DNA from: Lutacidiplasma sp038729445
GTDB lineage: Archaea; Thermoplasmatota; Thermoplasmata; Lutacidiplasmatales; UBA184
NCBI GenBank assembly: GCA_038729445.1
Contig: JAVYSA010000001.1
Location: 14,523 to 78,522 of the forward strand
Reading direction: 5' to 3'
Length of the DNA: 64,000 bases
Shown here: positions 17,460 through 26,229 of the stretch, piece after piece
Numbering within the stretch: the first letter of the stretch is position 1
Layout of the letters: each line of letters begins with the position of its first letter
Notes under the pieces: model-generated
Seen by the model: only the letters and a program-made list of their open reading frames with translations
The model's database searches: none
What the model was told of the DNA's origin: nothing
Made by a program: the position numbers and the translations under genes

Positions 17460-17468
17460 CATCTATTA
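17460..17468 (+). promoter_or_regulatory. TATA-like box for purE
   Basis: CATCTATTA, about 28 nt before ATG 17492. It supports a leaderless purE and the second of two close ATG codons. Confidence 0.5.
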
Positions 17469-17491
17469 GACGGTCCGCCCATGGCCCCGGC

Positions 17492-17947
17492 ATGAAGGTC
17501 GCCATCCTGGTGGGGAGCAAGTCCGACCTTGAGATCGCGGAAAAGTCCCGCGCTCGGGTGGTCGAGCTCGGGGTGCCGTGCGAGGTGCATGTGGCGAGCG
17601 CGCACCGGACTCCGGAGAAGGTCGACCGGATCGTCCGGGATCCGGAGACCGACGTCTTCATCGCGATGGCCGGGCTTTCCGCGGCCCTTCCCGGGGCGGT
17701 CGCCGCGCGGACGACCAAGCCGGTGATCGGGGTGCCGCTCCACCGCGGCCTCGGCCTCGACAGCCTGCTCAGCGTCGTCCAGATGCCCCCCGGCGTCCCC
17801 GTGGCGGCCGTGGGGCTCGACGCGGCGGAGAACGCCGCGCTGCTCGCGGTGGAGATCCTCGCGCTCAAGGAGCCGGCCCTCGCCGCCGCGCTCGACCGGT
17901 ATCGGGCCAAGTGGCGGGAGGACGCGCCGGCGGGACCCAAGGCGTGA
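17492..17947 (+). CDS. purE: N5-carboxyaminoimidazole ribonucleotide mutase (PurE)
   Basis: 151 residues, the normal size. GSKSDLEIAEK (residues 8-18) binds the ribonucleotide phosphate, SAHRTPEK (about 36-43) carries the active-site His, and the VFIAMAGLSAALPG and SVVQMPPGVPVA segments are typical of class I PurE. It carries out carboxylation at the CAIR step of purine synthesis; no purK is in the window. The stop overlaps the GTG of the next gene as GTGA, coupling two purine-pathway enzymes. Confidence 0.95.
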   Translation: MKVAILVGSKSDLEIAEKSRARVVELGVPCEVHVASAHRTPEKVDRIVRDPETDVFIAMAGLSAALPGAVAARTTKPVIGVPLHRGLGLDSLLSVVQMPPGVPVAAVGLDAAENAALLAVEILALKEPALAAALDRYRAKWREDAPAGPKA

Positions 17948-18891
17948 TCGATCCGGCCCGGTTCGTCGCGGAGGCCGAGGAGCGCCTGCGCCGGGAGGTC
18001 CCCGGCCGTACGATCGTCGCCGCCTCGGGCGGGATCGACTCGACGGTCGCCGCCCGTCTGGCCGCCGACGCGCTGGGGGAGAGGGCCCGGGCGATCTTCG
18101 TCGACACGGGGCTCTTGCGCGAGGGGGAGGTCGAGGCCACCCGACGGCACGCCGCCGAGGCCGGGGTGCCCCTGACGGTCGTCGACGCACGGGACCGGTT
18201 CTTCGGGACCCTCCAGGGGGTCACCGATCCGGAGGAGAAGCGGCGTCGGATCGGGGCCGCGTTCATCCGGCTGTTCGAGGCGGAGGCGGCCCGGTTCGGC
18301 ACCGACCGGCTGGTCCAGGGGACGATCGCACCGGACTGGATCGAGAGCGGGGGGGGGAGCCGGGACACGATCAAGAGCCACCACAACGTCGGCGGGGTGC
18401 CGAAGGACAGCGGCCTGACCCTGGTCGAGCCGCTGCGGGACCTCTACAAGGACGAGGTGCGCGCCGTCGCCCGGCACCTCGGCATACCGGACCCCGACCG
18501 CCAGCCGTTCCCGGGGCCAGGGCTCGCCGTCCGGGTCGTCGGCGAGGTCACCGAGGAGCGGGTCCGGCGGGCTCGGGTGGCGAACCGGATCGTCGCGGAG
18601 GAGGTCGACGCCGCCGTCGCCGCGGGCGCGTTGCCCCGCCCCTGGCAGTACTTCGCGGTCCTCCTGCCGGTCCGCTCCGTGGGGGTCCTCGGGGACAACC
18701 GGGTCCACGGGGAGGTCGTCTCGGTGCGGATCGTCGCCTCCTCCGACGCGATGGCGGCCCGGGCGGTCGACCCGCCGGGCGACCTGGTGCGCCGGATCGC
18801 CGAGCGGGTCACCCGGGAGCTCCCCCGCGAGGTCGTCCGGGTCCTCTACGACTGGACCGACAAGCCCCCGGCGACGATCGAGTGGGAGTGA
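17944..18891 (+). CDS. guaAB: GMP synthase, ATP-pyrophosphatase subunit (GuaA subunit B)
   Basis: 315 residues: the PP-loop and dimerisation domains of GMP synthase without the glutaminase domain, as in archaea that split the enzyme in two. SGGIDST (about 28-34) is the PP-loop, VQGTIAPDWIESG the XMP-site block, PGPGLAVRV the start of the dimerisation domain, and KPPATIEWE the conserved C-terminus. It aminates XMP to GMP. The partner glutaminase subunit is not in this window. The GTG start lies inside the purE stop. Confidence 0.95.
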   Translation: MIDPARFVAEAEERLRREVPGRTIVAASGGIDSTVAARLAADALGERARAIFVDTGLLREGEVEATRRHAAEAGVPLTVVDARDRFFGTLQGVTDPEEKRRRIGAAFIRLFEAEAARFGTDRLVQGTIAPDWIESGGGSRDTIKSHHNVGGVPKDSGLTLVEPLRDLYKDEVRAVARHLGIPDPDRQPFPGPGLAVRVVGEVTEERVRRARVANRIVAEEVDAAVAAGALPRPWQYFAVLLPVRSVGVLGDNRVHGEVVSVRIVASSDAMAARAVDPPGDLVRRIAERVTRELPREVVRVLYDWTDKPPATIEWE

Positions 18892-18904
18892 GGGCCGGGC
18901 CCGG

Positions 18905-20809
18905 CTAGACGAGGCGGACGGCCTCGAGGTTGTACGGGACGCGGGTCTCGAGGTTGAACCGCTTGTGGAGGCCGCTCGCGAGGTCGAGCGCGTTCCCCTC
19001 GTCGCCGTGGTTGACGAGCACCCGCTGGGGACGGGGGTCGACCGACGCCACGTAGTTCATCAGCTGGGCGCGGTCGGAGTGGCCGCTGAACCCCTCGATC
19101 GTCGCGAGCTCGAGGCGGACCGGGATCGGGACCTGGCGGGGACCGTCCATGAACGTCGTCTCGGTCACCCCGCGCTGGAGCCGGCGGCCGAACGTCCCGT
19201 CGGCCTGGTAGCCGACGAAGACGAGCGCGTTCTCCGGGACGCCGGACCAGGCCCGGAAGTACTCCATCACCGGGCCGCCGCTCATCATTCCGGACGTCGC
19301 GAGGACGATGCACGGCTCCTTCGAGTCGATCACGTCGCTGCGCATCTGGGCGGAATCGACCCGGTGGAAGATGTCGGAGAGGAACGGGTTGTCGCCCTGC
19401 TGGAAGATCTGCGTGCGAAGCTGGCTGTTGAGGAACTCCGGATAGGCCGTGTGGATCGCCGTCGCCTCGAAGATCATCCCGTCCAGGTAGACCGGCACCC
19501 GCGGGATCTCCCCCCGCCGCATCTTGTCCTCCAGGACGAGCATGACCTCCTGCGACCGCCCGACGGCGAAGACGGGGACGAGCAGCTTGCCGCGGCGGGC
19601 CAGGACCTTGTTCGCGAGGGCGGTCAGGCTCTCCGTCGCCTCGGCGCGGCTCGGCTGGAAGTCGCGGTAGCCGCCGTAGGTCGACTCGATGACGAGGGCC
19701 TCGAGCCGGGGGAACCGGTTGTTCGCCGGATTGAACAGCCAGGTCCGCTCGAACTTCATGTCCCCGGTGTAGGCGAGGTTGTAGTCCCCGTCGCCGAGGT
19801 GGAAGTGGCAGATCGAGGAGCCGAGGATGTGGCCGGCGTTGTGCAGGGTCAGCCGCACGTCGGGGGCGATGTCGGTCGTCTCCCCCCAGCGGAGAGGGAT
19901 CGTCCGGGCGACCAGGTCCCGGACGTGGGAGGAGTCGTAGAGCCCCTTGCGGGCCTCGGCGTTGACGACCTTGATCGCGTCGAGGAGCATCAGGGTCATC
20001 AGGTCGCGCGTCGGCGCCGTGCAGTAGATCGGCCCCTTGTAGCCGTACTTGAGCAGGACCGGCACGAGCCCGCAGTGGTCGAGGTGGGCGTGCGTCACCA
20101 CCACGGCGTCGAGCGAGTCCAGGGGCAGGAGCTCCGGCGCGCTGAAGAACGGGGTGCGGTCGGAGCCCGGGTCGAGGCCGCAGTCGATCAGGATCTTCGA
20201 GTTCTGCGTCGACAGGAGGCTCGCGCTGCGGCCGACCTCGCGGTACCCGCCGAGGGCGGTCGACCGGGCCCAGATCTTCTCCGGCAGGCGCTCCCGGGCG
20301 ATCCGGACGCCGACCTTGCGCAGGAAGCTCCGCCGCTCGTCGGCGACGTTGCGCAGGTGCACCCGGACCTCCTCGACGGTCTTCGAGGGGATCGGGGGGG
20401 TCCGGACGACCGTCGGGATCCATCCGATGCGGCGCTTGAGGTCGTTGAGGACCGAGCCGGCCCGGCCGATGACGACCCCGGGGTTGGCGGCCTCGATCGT
20501 CACCTCGCCGGTCTCGGGCTCGAAGAAGAGCTGGTTGATCTCGGCCTCGGCCGGGATCGTCTCCCGGACGATCCTCTCCGCCTCCCTCGGGTCGATCAGG
20601 CTCTCCGGGTCCGCCCGGACGAGGACCCGCCGGTGGAGCCGCTGCGCGACCTGGCGGAGCAGGTCTCCCCCGTTGAGGAACGCCTCGAGCTGCCGGGTGT
20701 AGAGGACGACGTGGGGGCCCTCGAGCTCCACGTCGGTGACCTCGATGGCCTCCGGCAGGACCTCCTTCAGGGCGTCCCGCGTCTGGCCGATTAGGGATTC
20801 GTAACTCAT
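18905..20809 (-). CDS. fttA: Transcription termination factor/ribonuclease FttA (aCPSF1)
   Basis: 634 residues. The N-terminal part (1-180) holds the two KH-type RNA-binding domains, with PGVVIGRAGSVLNDL as the second GxxG loop region. The metallo-beta-lactamase domain has THAHLDHCG (about 235-245) and AGHILGSS, and the beta-CASP insert contains the LATSGMMSGGP region. GFSGHSDR and VNHGDEGNA near the C-terminus complete the zinc site. In archaea this enzyme cuts nascent RNA and terminates transcription. It follows psmB by 52 nt on the same strand, a linkage seen in other archaea, and no separate promoter is evident. Confidence 0.97.
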   Translation of the reverse strand: MSYESLIGQTRDALKEVLPEAIEVTDVELEGPHVVLYTRQLEAFLNGGDLLRQVAQRLHRRVLVRADPESLIDPREAERIVRETIPAEAEINQLFFEPETGEVTIEAANPGVVIGRAGSVLNDLKRRIGWIPTVVRTPPIPSKTVEEVRVHLRNVADERRSFLRKVGVRIARERLPEKIWARSTALGGYREVGRSASLLSTQNSKILIDCGLDPGSDRTPFFSAPELLPLDSLDAVVVTHAHLDHCGLVPVLLKYGYKGPIYCTAPTRDLMTLMLLDAIKVVNAEARKGLYDSSHVRDLVARTIPLRWGETTDIAPDVRLTLHNAGHILGSSICHFHLGDGDYNLAYTGDMKFERTWLFNPANNRFPRLEALVIESTYGGYRDFQPSRAEATESLTALANKVLARRGKLLVPVFAVGRSQEVMLVLEDKMRRGEIPRVPVYLDGMIFEATAIHTAYPEFLNSQLRTQIFQQGDNPFLSDIFHRVDSAQMRSDVIDSKEPCIVLATSGMMSGGPVMEYFRAWSGVPENALVFVGYQADGTFGRRLQRGVTETTFMDGPRQVPIPVRLELATIEGFSGHSDRAQLMNYVASVDPRPQRVLVNHGDEGNALDLASGLHKRFNLETRVPYNLEAVRLV

Positions 20810-20861
20810 CCGTATCCGAAAGGGTTCAGGGAAGGGGTTGGCGCCCGGCCCGCGCGTGGCG

Positions 20862-21536
20862 CTACGGCAGCGGCGGGGGCAACGGGATCTTGAGAGATTT
20901 CAGACGCTTATTAATTTCGTCCTCGCCCAGCTCGCGGTACTCCTTGGCCGTGATCGCGTGGACGAGGTAGCCGTCGCCGCTGTAGGCGTCGCGGCGCATC
21001 GCGACGGTCAGGCCCCGCAGGGCCACGTCGACCGCGTCGCTGACGGTCAGGTCGCGGCTGTACGCCTCCTCGAGGATCCCGTAGGCGGTCGTCGATCCGC
21101 TGCCGACCGAGACGAACCGGTCCTCGATCGAGCCCCCGATCGGATCGATCGAGTAGACGTGGCCGCCCTTCGCGTCGACGCCCCCGAGGATCAGCCACGC
21201 GTAGAACGGGTACATGCGGTTGCCCGAGAGGATGTTCGAGAGGAGCGTCGCCGCCCCCTCCGCCGTGATCGGGGCGCTGCGCCGGAGCCGGTAGAGCGCG
21301 ACCTCGGCCTTGAGGTAGCGGACCAGGGTCTGGGCGTCCCCGACCGAACCGGCGATCGTCACGCCGATGTTCGCGTCGATCCTGAACAGCTTGAACGTCT
21401 GCTTGTTCGCGATGAGGTTCCCCGCGGTCGCCCGCCGCTCCGACGCCAGGACGACCCCGTCCTTGGCGACCATGCCGATCGTGGTCGTCCCCTTCAGGAA
21501 CTGCTCCTCGTCCGCCGGCGAGATCCGGTGCGTCAT
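20862..21536 (-). CDS. psmB: Proteasome 20S beta subunit
   Basis: 224 residues. The propeptide MTHRISPADEEQFLKG is cut before TTTIG, exposing the catalytic Thr. Later landmarks are the Asp in DGVVLASERRATAG, Lys in the ANKQTFKLF segment and the SVGSGS turn. The start ATG 21536 is chosen because the TATA box lies at 21576-21582; an in-frame ATG farther upstream would precede the promoter. It forms the proteolytic ring with the alpha subunit (not in this window) and is fed by PAN or Cdc48, both encoded here. Confidence 0.96.
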   Translation of the reverse strand: MTHRISPADEEQFLKGTTTIGMVAKDGVVLASERRATAGNLIANKQTFKLFRIDANIGVTIAGSVGDAQTLVRYLKAEVALYRLRRSAPITAEGAATLLSNILSGNRMYPFYAWLILGGVDAKGGHVYSIDPIGGSIEDRFVSVGSGSTTAYGILEEAYSRDLTVSDAVDVALRGLTVAMRRDAYSGDGYLVHAITAKEYRELGEDEINKRLKSLKIPLPPPLP

Positions 21537-21575
21537 GGGGTCCCCTTGCGCTCCGCGCGACCGACCGGGGGGCGC

Positions 21576-21582
21576 TATATAA
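21576..21582 (-). promoter_or_regulatory. TATA box of psmB-fttA
   Basis: A near-ideal TATATAG-type box on the minus strand, about 42 nt before ATG 21536, predicting a short leader. Confidence 0.65.
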
Positions 21583-21660
21583 CGGCTCACGGCGCCGTTA
21601 CCGGCGCGTCACGTGGGGAACCGGGGGTACCGACGCGGGCGACCGGGCCGGTGCGACACG

Positions 21661-21668
21661 CATTAAAG
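21661..21668 (+). promoter_or_regulatory. TATA-like box of the succinate dehydrogenase operon
   Basis: CATTAAAG, about 31 nt before ATG 21697, in the divergent spacer with psmB. Confidence 0.5.
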
Positions 21669-21696
21669 CAGGAGCGGGTTCGGTGCGCCGGTCCGG

Positions 21697-23379
21697 ATGC
21701 GTCGGCACGAGGTCGTGGTGGTCGGCGCCGGTCTCGCGGGGCAGAGGGCCGCCCTCGCCGCCATCGAGGCCGGGCGCGATGTCGCCGTGGTGTCCAAGCT
21801 GCACCCGCTGCGGAGCCACTCGGGCGCCGCGCAGGGAGGGATCAACGCGGCGGTCGGGGCGGAGGACTCCGTGGACACCCACATCTACGACACGGTCAAG
21901 GGGTCCGACTACCTGGGCGACCAGGACGCGATCGAGTTCTTCTGCCGCGAGGCCGGGCCGACCGTCGTCGAGATGGAGCACTTCGGCACGATCTTCAGCC
22001 GCTCCCCCGACGGCAGCCTCGCGCGGCGCCCGTTCGGGGGGGCCGGCTTCCCGCGGACGATCTACGCGGCGGACCGGACCGGGCTCGCGCTCCTCCAGGC
22101 GATCTGGGAACGGCTCGGCACGGAGTCGACACGGCTGACCCTCTACCAGGAATGGGACCTCACCCGGATCGTGGTCCGGGACGGCGCGGTCCAAGGGATC
22201 GTCGCCTTCGACCGAAAGACCGGGGCCTTCGAGGGGATCGCCGCCTCCGCGGTCGTGATCGCCACCGGCCCGAGCGGCCGGATCTACGCCCGCACCACCA
22301 ACGCCCACTCCTGCACCGGCGACGGGGTGGCGGCCGCCTACGAGGCCGGGGCCCTGCTGAAGGACATGGAGTTCGTGCAGTTCCACCCGACCGCACTCCC
22401 GGACAGCGGCATCCTGATCACGGAGGGGGCCCGGGGCGAGGGGGGGATCCTGAAGAACGCGACGGGGGAGCGGTTCATGTCCCGCTACGCCCCCCACGTC
22501 CTCGAGCTCGCCTCGCGGGACGTCGTCTCCCGGGCGATCGCCACCGAGGTCGCCGAGGGACGCGGGTTCCCCGGAGGGTTCGCCCACCTCGAGCTGATGC
22601 ATCTCGGCAAGGAGAAGATCGAGAGCCGGCTCCAGGAGATCTGCGACTTCTGCCGGAACTTCGCCGGCATCGACCCGGTGACGGAGCCGATCCCGGTCTA
22701 CCCCGCGCAGCACTACATGATGGGGGGAATCGGCACCACCGCCCGGGGCGAGACGAACCTGCGCGGGCTCTATGCGGCCGGCGAGGCGGCGTGCGTGTCG
22801 ATCCACGGGGCGAACCGCCTCGGGGGCAACTCGCTCTTGGAGACGCTCGTCTTCGGCAAGCAGGCCGGCATCGCCGCGGCGGAGTACGCGGCGTCGCGGA
22901 GCGACCGGCCGTCGGTGACGGAGGCGGACGTCGCCGCGTCGGAGGACCCGATCCGGGCGATGGCGGCCCGGCGGGACGGCGAGGATCCCTCCGCGCTTCG
23001 GACCGAGATGCAGCAGACGATGGAGCGCTACGTCGGGATCTACCGCAACGAGGCCGACCTCCTCGAGGGGCTCCGACGGATCCGCGCGCTCCGGCAGCGC
23101 TACGGATCGGTGCGGATCGTCGACCAGTCGCGCGTGTACAACCTCAACCTCACCGATGCCCTCGAGGTCGGCCACATGCTCGAGCTCGCGGAGGTGATCG
23201 TCGTGGGCGCCTACGCCCGCACGGAGAGCCGGGGCGCCCATGCGCGCACCGACTACCCGAAGCGGGACGACGCCCACTGGATGAAGCACACGCTCGCCCG
23301 GCGGACCGCGGCCGGCCCGGAGCTGTCCTACGGCCCGGTCGGCTACACCCGGTGGGAACCGAAGGAGAGGGTCTACTGA
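21697..23379 (+). CDS. sdhA: Succinate dehydrogenase / fumarate reductase flavoprotein subunit
   Basis: 560 residues. VVGAGLAGQRAA (about 7-18) binds FAD, and LRSHSGAAQGG carries the His to which FAD is usually linked. HPTALP, EGARGEGG and HGANRLGGNS are the dicarboxylate-site blocks, and the C-terminal DYPKRDDAHWMKH is conserved in SdhA/FrdA. It oxidises succinate and passes electrons to the iron-sulfur subunit encoded next. The operon shares stop/start overlaps (TGATG with sdhB), so equal expression is likely. Confidence 0.96.
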   Translation: MRRHEVVVVGAGLAGQRAALAAIEAGRDVAVVSKLHPLRSHSGAAQGGINAAVGAEDSVDTHIYDTVKGSDYLGDQDAIEFFCREAGPTVVEMEHFGTIFSRSPDGSLARRPFGGAGFPRTIYAADRTGLALLQAIWERLGTESTRLTLYQEWDLTRIVVRDGAVQGIVAFDRKTGAFEGIAASAVVIATGPSGRIYARTTNAHSCTGDGVAAAYEAGALLKDMEFVQFHPTALPDSGILITEGARGEGGILKNATGERFMSRYAPHVLELASRDVVSRAIATEVAEGRGFPGGFAHLELMHLGKEKIESRLQEICDFCRNFAGIDPVTEPIPVYPAQHYMMGGIGTTARGETNLRGLYAAGEAACVSIHGANRLGGNSLLETLVFGKQAGIAAAEYAASRSDRPSVTEADVAASEDPIRAMAARRDGEDPSALRTEMQQTMERYVGIYRNEADLLEGLRRIRALRQRYGSVRIVDQSRVYNLNLTDALEVGHMLELAEVIVVGAYARTESRGAHARTDYPKRDDAHWMKHTLARRTAAGPELSYGPVGYTRWEPKERVY

Positions 23380-24356
23380 TGGCCGCGAAGACGATCTCGG
23401 CGCCGATCGATGTCTACCGGTACGACCCGAGCCGGGACGCCCGGCCCCGCTACGTCCGCTACACCGTCGAGGTCGAACCCCACACGCCCGTATTGACCGC
23501 CCTCCTCGCGATCCGGGCGACGACCGACCCGACGCTCAGCCTTCGCTACTCCTGCCGCAGCGCGATCTGCGGCTCCTGCGCGATGCAGATCAACTCGAAG
23601 AGCCGGCTCGCCTGCCAGACCCCGGTCGGGCCGGAGCTCGAGCGGCACGGCCGCCTCGTCGTCGAACCGATGCGCAACCAGGCCGTGATCCGGGACCTGG
23701 TGGTCGACCAGTCGTCGTTCTGGGAGAACTACCACCGGATCGAGCCGTTCCTCAAGCGGGACCCGAACCACCCGATGCCCGAGGGCCGCCCGACGCCGAT
23801 GACCCCAAAGGAGGTCGAGAAGTTCTACGAGACCCCCCGCTGCATCGCCTGCGCCGCGTGCTACTCCGCCTGCCCGGCGGTCGAGAGCGATCCGGCGTTC
23901 CCCGGCCCGATGGCGCTCGCCAAGCTCTACCGGTTCGTGGTCGACCCGCGCGACGACGCACGGCACGAACGCCTCGTCCGGATCCAGACCTCGGGCCTGT
24001 GGCTGTGCCTGCGCTGCCACCTGTGCACCGAGGCCTGCCCGAAGGACGTCCGACCCTCGGAGCGGATCCGGGACCTCAAGGAGATGGCGATCGCCGAGCA
24101 GGGGGGGACCGAGCCGGGTTCCCGCCACGCGATCGGCTTCAAGGAGAACATCCGCGAGCGGGGGCTTCTGCAGGAGATGAAGCTCGTGCGGCAGACCGAC
24201 GGGATCGCCGGACTGGCCGGCCAGCTCGGCCAGGGCCTGCGGATCTGGCGGAAGAAGCCGGAGACGACGCGGCGGCCCCGGGCGATCGAGGACCGCGAGC
24301 AGCTCGACACCCTCTACGAGGAGCTCGATCGGCCGGCGACGGGAGGCGGGCAATGA
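23379..24356 (+). CDS. sdhB: Succinate dehydrogenase iron-sulfur subunit with a second four-Cys cluster motif
   Basis: 325 residues, longer than the usual 230-250. CRSAICGSCA...C (about 59-79) binds the [2Fe-2S] cluster and CIACAACYSACP (about 151) a [4Fe-4S] cluster. The third motif is CLRCHLCTEACP (about 211), with four Cys spaced 2-2-3, where canonical SdhB has a three-Cys [3Fe-4S] site. This matches the archaeal (Sulfolobus/Acidianus) class with two [4Fe-4S] clusters. An extra C-terminal arm of about 80 charged residues follows. It links SdhA to the CCG-domain subunit downstream (ATGA overlap). Confidence 0.94.
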   Translation: MAAKTISAPIDVYRYDPSRDARPRYVRYTVEVEPHTPVLTALLAIRATTDPTLSLRYSCRSAICGSCAMQINSKSRLACQTPVGPELERHGRLVVEPMRNQAVIRDLVVDQSSFWENYHRIEPFLKRDPNHPMPEGRPTPMTPKEVEKFYETPRCIACAACYSACPAVESDPAFPGPMALAKLYRFVVDPRDDARHERLVRIQTSGLWLCLRCHLCTEACPKDVRPSERIRDLKEMAIAEQGGTEPGSRHAIGFKENIRERGLLQEMKLVRQTDGIAGLAGQLGQGLRIWRKKPETTRRPRAIEDREQLDTLYEELDRPATGGGQ

Positions 24357-25258
24357 GGATCGCCTACTACCCCGGCTGCGTCGCGCAGGAGTCCGGGCGG
24401 GAGCTCGACCGGGCGACCCGGTGGGTCGCGCGGGCCCTCGGCATCGAGCTGGTCGAGTTCCCGGGCTTCTCCTGCTGCGGCTCGGGGTTCGTCGACGAGG
24501 CGAACCTCGTCCTCAACGTCGCGATCAACGCGCGCAACCTCGGCATCGCCGAGCGCGCGGGCCTCGACGTGCTGACAATCTGCTCGACCTGCCAGGGGAT
24601 GCTCTCCCTGGCCAACCGCAAGCTCGAGGATCCGGCGATCCGGGCCCGCGTCGACCCGGCCCTCGCCAAGATCGGTGTCCCGTACCGCGGGACGGTCGCG
24701 GTCAAGCACCTCCTCGAGGTCCTCACGCGCGACATCGGCCTCGACGCGATCCGGGCCAAGGTCCGGCGTCCGCTCGCCGGGCTCAAGGTCGGGGCCTTCT
24801 ACGGGTGCCACCTGCTCCGGCCCGCGTCCGAGGTCGGCTCCGAGAGCGCGGAGGAGCCGCACGCCTTCGAGGATCTCCTCTCCGCGCTCGGCGCCGACCC
24901 GGTCTTCTACCGCGGCCGGGTGATGTGCTGCGGCTTCCCGATCCTCTTCGTGAAGCCGGACACCGCGAACCGGATCGGCGGGCGCCAGATCGCCGACGCC
25001 GCCGACCACGGGGCCCATGCGATGGCGACCCCGTGCCCGCTCTGCCACATCTCGCTGGACTCGTTCCAGAACAAGGCGGAGGCGGCGATCGGCCGGCGGC
25101 TCGGCCTGCCGGTCTTCCATCTCCCCCAGCTGGTCGGCCTCGCGCTCGGGGCGACCCCCGAGGAGCTCGGCCTCGGCCGCCATCTCGTCCCGGTCGAGCC
25201 GGCCCTCGCCCGCATCGGATCGGCCCCCGCGGCGGGCGGACCCACCAAGGGCCCATAG
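24353..25258 (+). CDS. CCG-domain subunit of non-classical succinate dehydrogenase (HdrB/SdhE-like)
   Basis: 301 residues with two cysteine-rich CCG domains. The first is YYPGC (residue 5 onward), GFSCCGSGF (about 38) and CSTCQGM (about 80). The second is FYGCHLL (about 147), VMCCGFP (about 185) and PCPLCH (about 225). These domains bind [4Fe-4S] clusters in HdrB and in the archaeal SdhC/SdhE subunit that replaces the haem-binding anchor. No membrane helix is present. In archaeal class E-type enzymes it is thought to attach the complex to the membrane and pass electrons to quinone. The choice between SdhE and a separate HdrB-like role rests on its place directly after sdhAB. Confidence 0.88.
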   Translation: MRIAYYPGCVAQESGRELDRATRWVARALGIELVEFPGFSCCGSGFVDEANLVLNVAINARNLGIAERAGLDVLTICSTCQGMLSLANRKLEDPAIRARVDPALAKIGVPYRGTVAVKHLLEVLTRDIGLDAIRAKVRRPLAGLKVGAFYGCHLLRPASEVGSESAEEPHAFEDLLSALGADPVFYRGRVMCCGFPILFVKPDTANRIGGRQIADAADHGAHAMATPCPLCHISLDSFQNKAEAAIGRRLGLPVFHLPQLVGLALGATPEELGLGRHLVPVEPALARIGSAPAAGGPTKGP

Positions 25259-25285
25259 ACGGGTCCCCTGCTCCCCGCCGGGGGC

Positions 25286-25971
25286 GTGGCCGGAGCCGGC
25301 GAGGCCCCCGCGCCCTCCCTTGGCTGCCGGCGCGGGCCGTTCCGCGAGCCGCCCGGGGAGGACTTCGGCCGGATCCTCTCCCGGAGCGACGGGATCTTCG
25401 CCTTCGCGCTCACGCTCCTGGTCGTCAACCTCACGGGGCTCGGCTTCCTCCGCTGCGAGACCGCCGCGAGCCCCCCCCGGCTGGACCGAGGACTGCCTCG
25501 TCTCGAACCTCTGGGCCACCCCCCCTGGCACGCTTCGGCTACGCGATCGTCTGCTTCGGGATCGCCCTCTGCTGGGCGAGCCACCACCGCCTGTTCCGCT
25601 CCATCGAACGGTACGACGGCGTGGTCCTCTGGACGAACATCCTCGTCCTCATCGCCGTGCCGCCGTTCGTGCTCGAGGTCTACAACCGCTTCCGCGCGAC
25701 CCCGGCCGGGGAGACGCTCTTCGCCGTGACCCGCGCTCCGATCGGTCTGCTCCTCGCCGCGATGTGGATCCGGGGGACCGGACCGGCGGGCCCGGTCGAC
25801 CCGGCCCTGCCGATGGCGACCCGACGCTGCCTCCGGGCCCGCGGGCTCGCGTTCCCGCGGATCTTCCTGGCCTCGATCCCGGCGGTTTGGGTCCTGCCGG
25901 GCTACGGGGCGTGCATCGGGCTCGGGATCGTCCCCGCACGCATGGGGATGCGCCGCTACGGCGCTGCGTGA
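25286..25971 (+). pseudogene. TMEM175 (DUF1211)-type channel gene interrupted by two frameshifts at poly-C runs
   Basis: The gene opens at GTG 25286. Residues RILSRSDGIFAFALTLLVVNLTG are the first helix of the TMEM175 family (RxxxFSD...FAxAxTLLV), potassium or proton channels. The frame then degenerates. Reading one base on after the run of eight C at 25471-25478 gives GWTEDCLVSNLWAT. Reading one more base on after the C run at 25529-25535 gives FGYAIVCFGIALCWASHHRLF and five further hydrophobic stretches to the stop at 25971. Removing one C from each run restores a continuous protein of about 228 residues with six helices, the usual bacterial/archaeal size. The cause is either assembly or sequencing error, or true decay. 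Confidence 0.75.
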
Positions 25972-26198
25972 GCGTCGCCGCCCGGTCCGACGACAAACCG
26001 GTGGAGCCGGTCGCACGTCTGCCGGAAGTACGCGGCCCCCTGCGGCGCGTACTCGGTGCGGAGCCGCTCCTCGATCCCTGCCTCGTCGAGGGTCCGGTCG
26101 AACGACGGGGTGAACATGCAGGCGAAGACGACGAACCGCCGGTCCTCGATCTCGAACCGGTCGGTCTCCGCGGCGCCGCAGAACGGGCAGGTCACCAT
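25956..26198 (-). CDS. Small CPxCG zinc-finger protein
   Basis: 80 residues from ATG 26198. MVTCPFCG at the very start, CMFTP near residue 29 and RQTCDRLH near 62 give four or five Cys. The first pair forms a zinc knuckle; whether the later Cys join it cannot be told. The family is not recognised. A CTAAGC element about 30 nt upstream (26228-26233) may be its promoter. Its 3' end overlaps the converging channel gene by 16 nt. Two further ATG/GTG codons upstream would lengthen it, but into Gly/Pro-rich sequence. Confidence 0.6.
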   Translation of the reverse strand: MVTCPFCGAAETDRFEIEDRRFVVFACMFTPSFDRTLDEAGIEERLRTEYAPQGAAYFRQTCDRLHRFVVGPGGDAHAAP

Positions 26199-26229
26199 CC
26201 CGCTTCCGATCCCCCCGGGGAGCATAGGC

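Noticed and set aside
21536..21590. Upstream ATG start for the proteasome beta subunit
   Set aside because: It lies upstream of the TATA box, so it would not be transcribed; ATG 21536 gives a normal propeptide.
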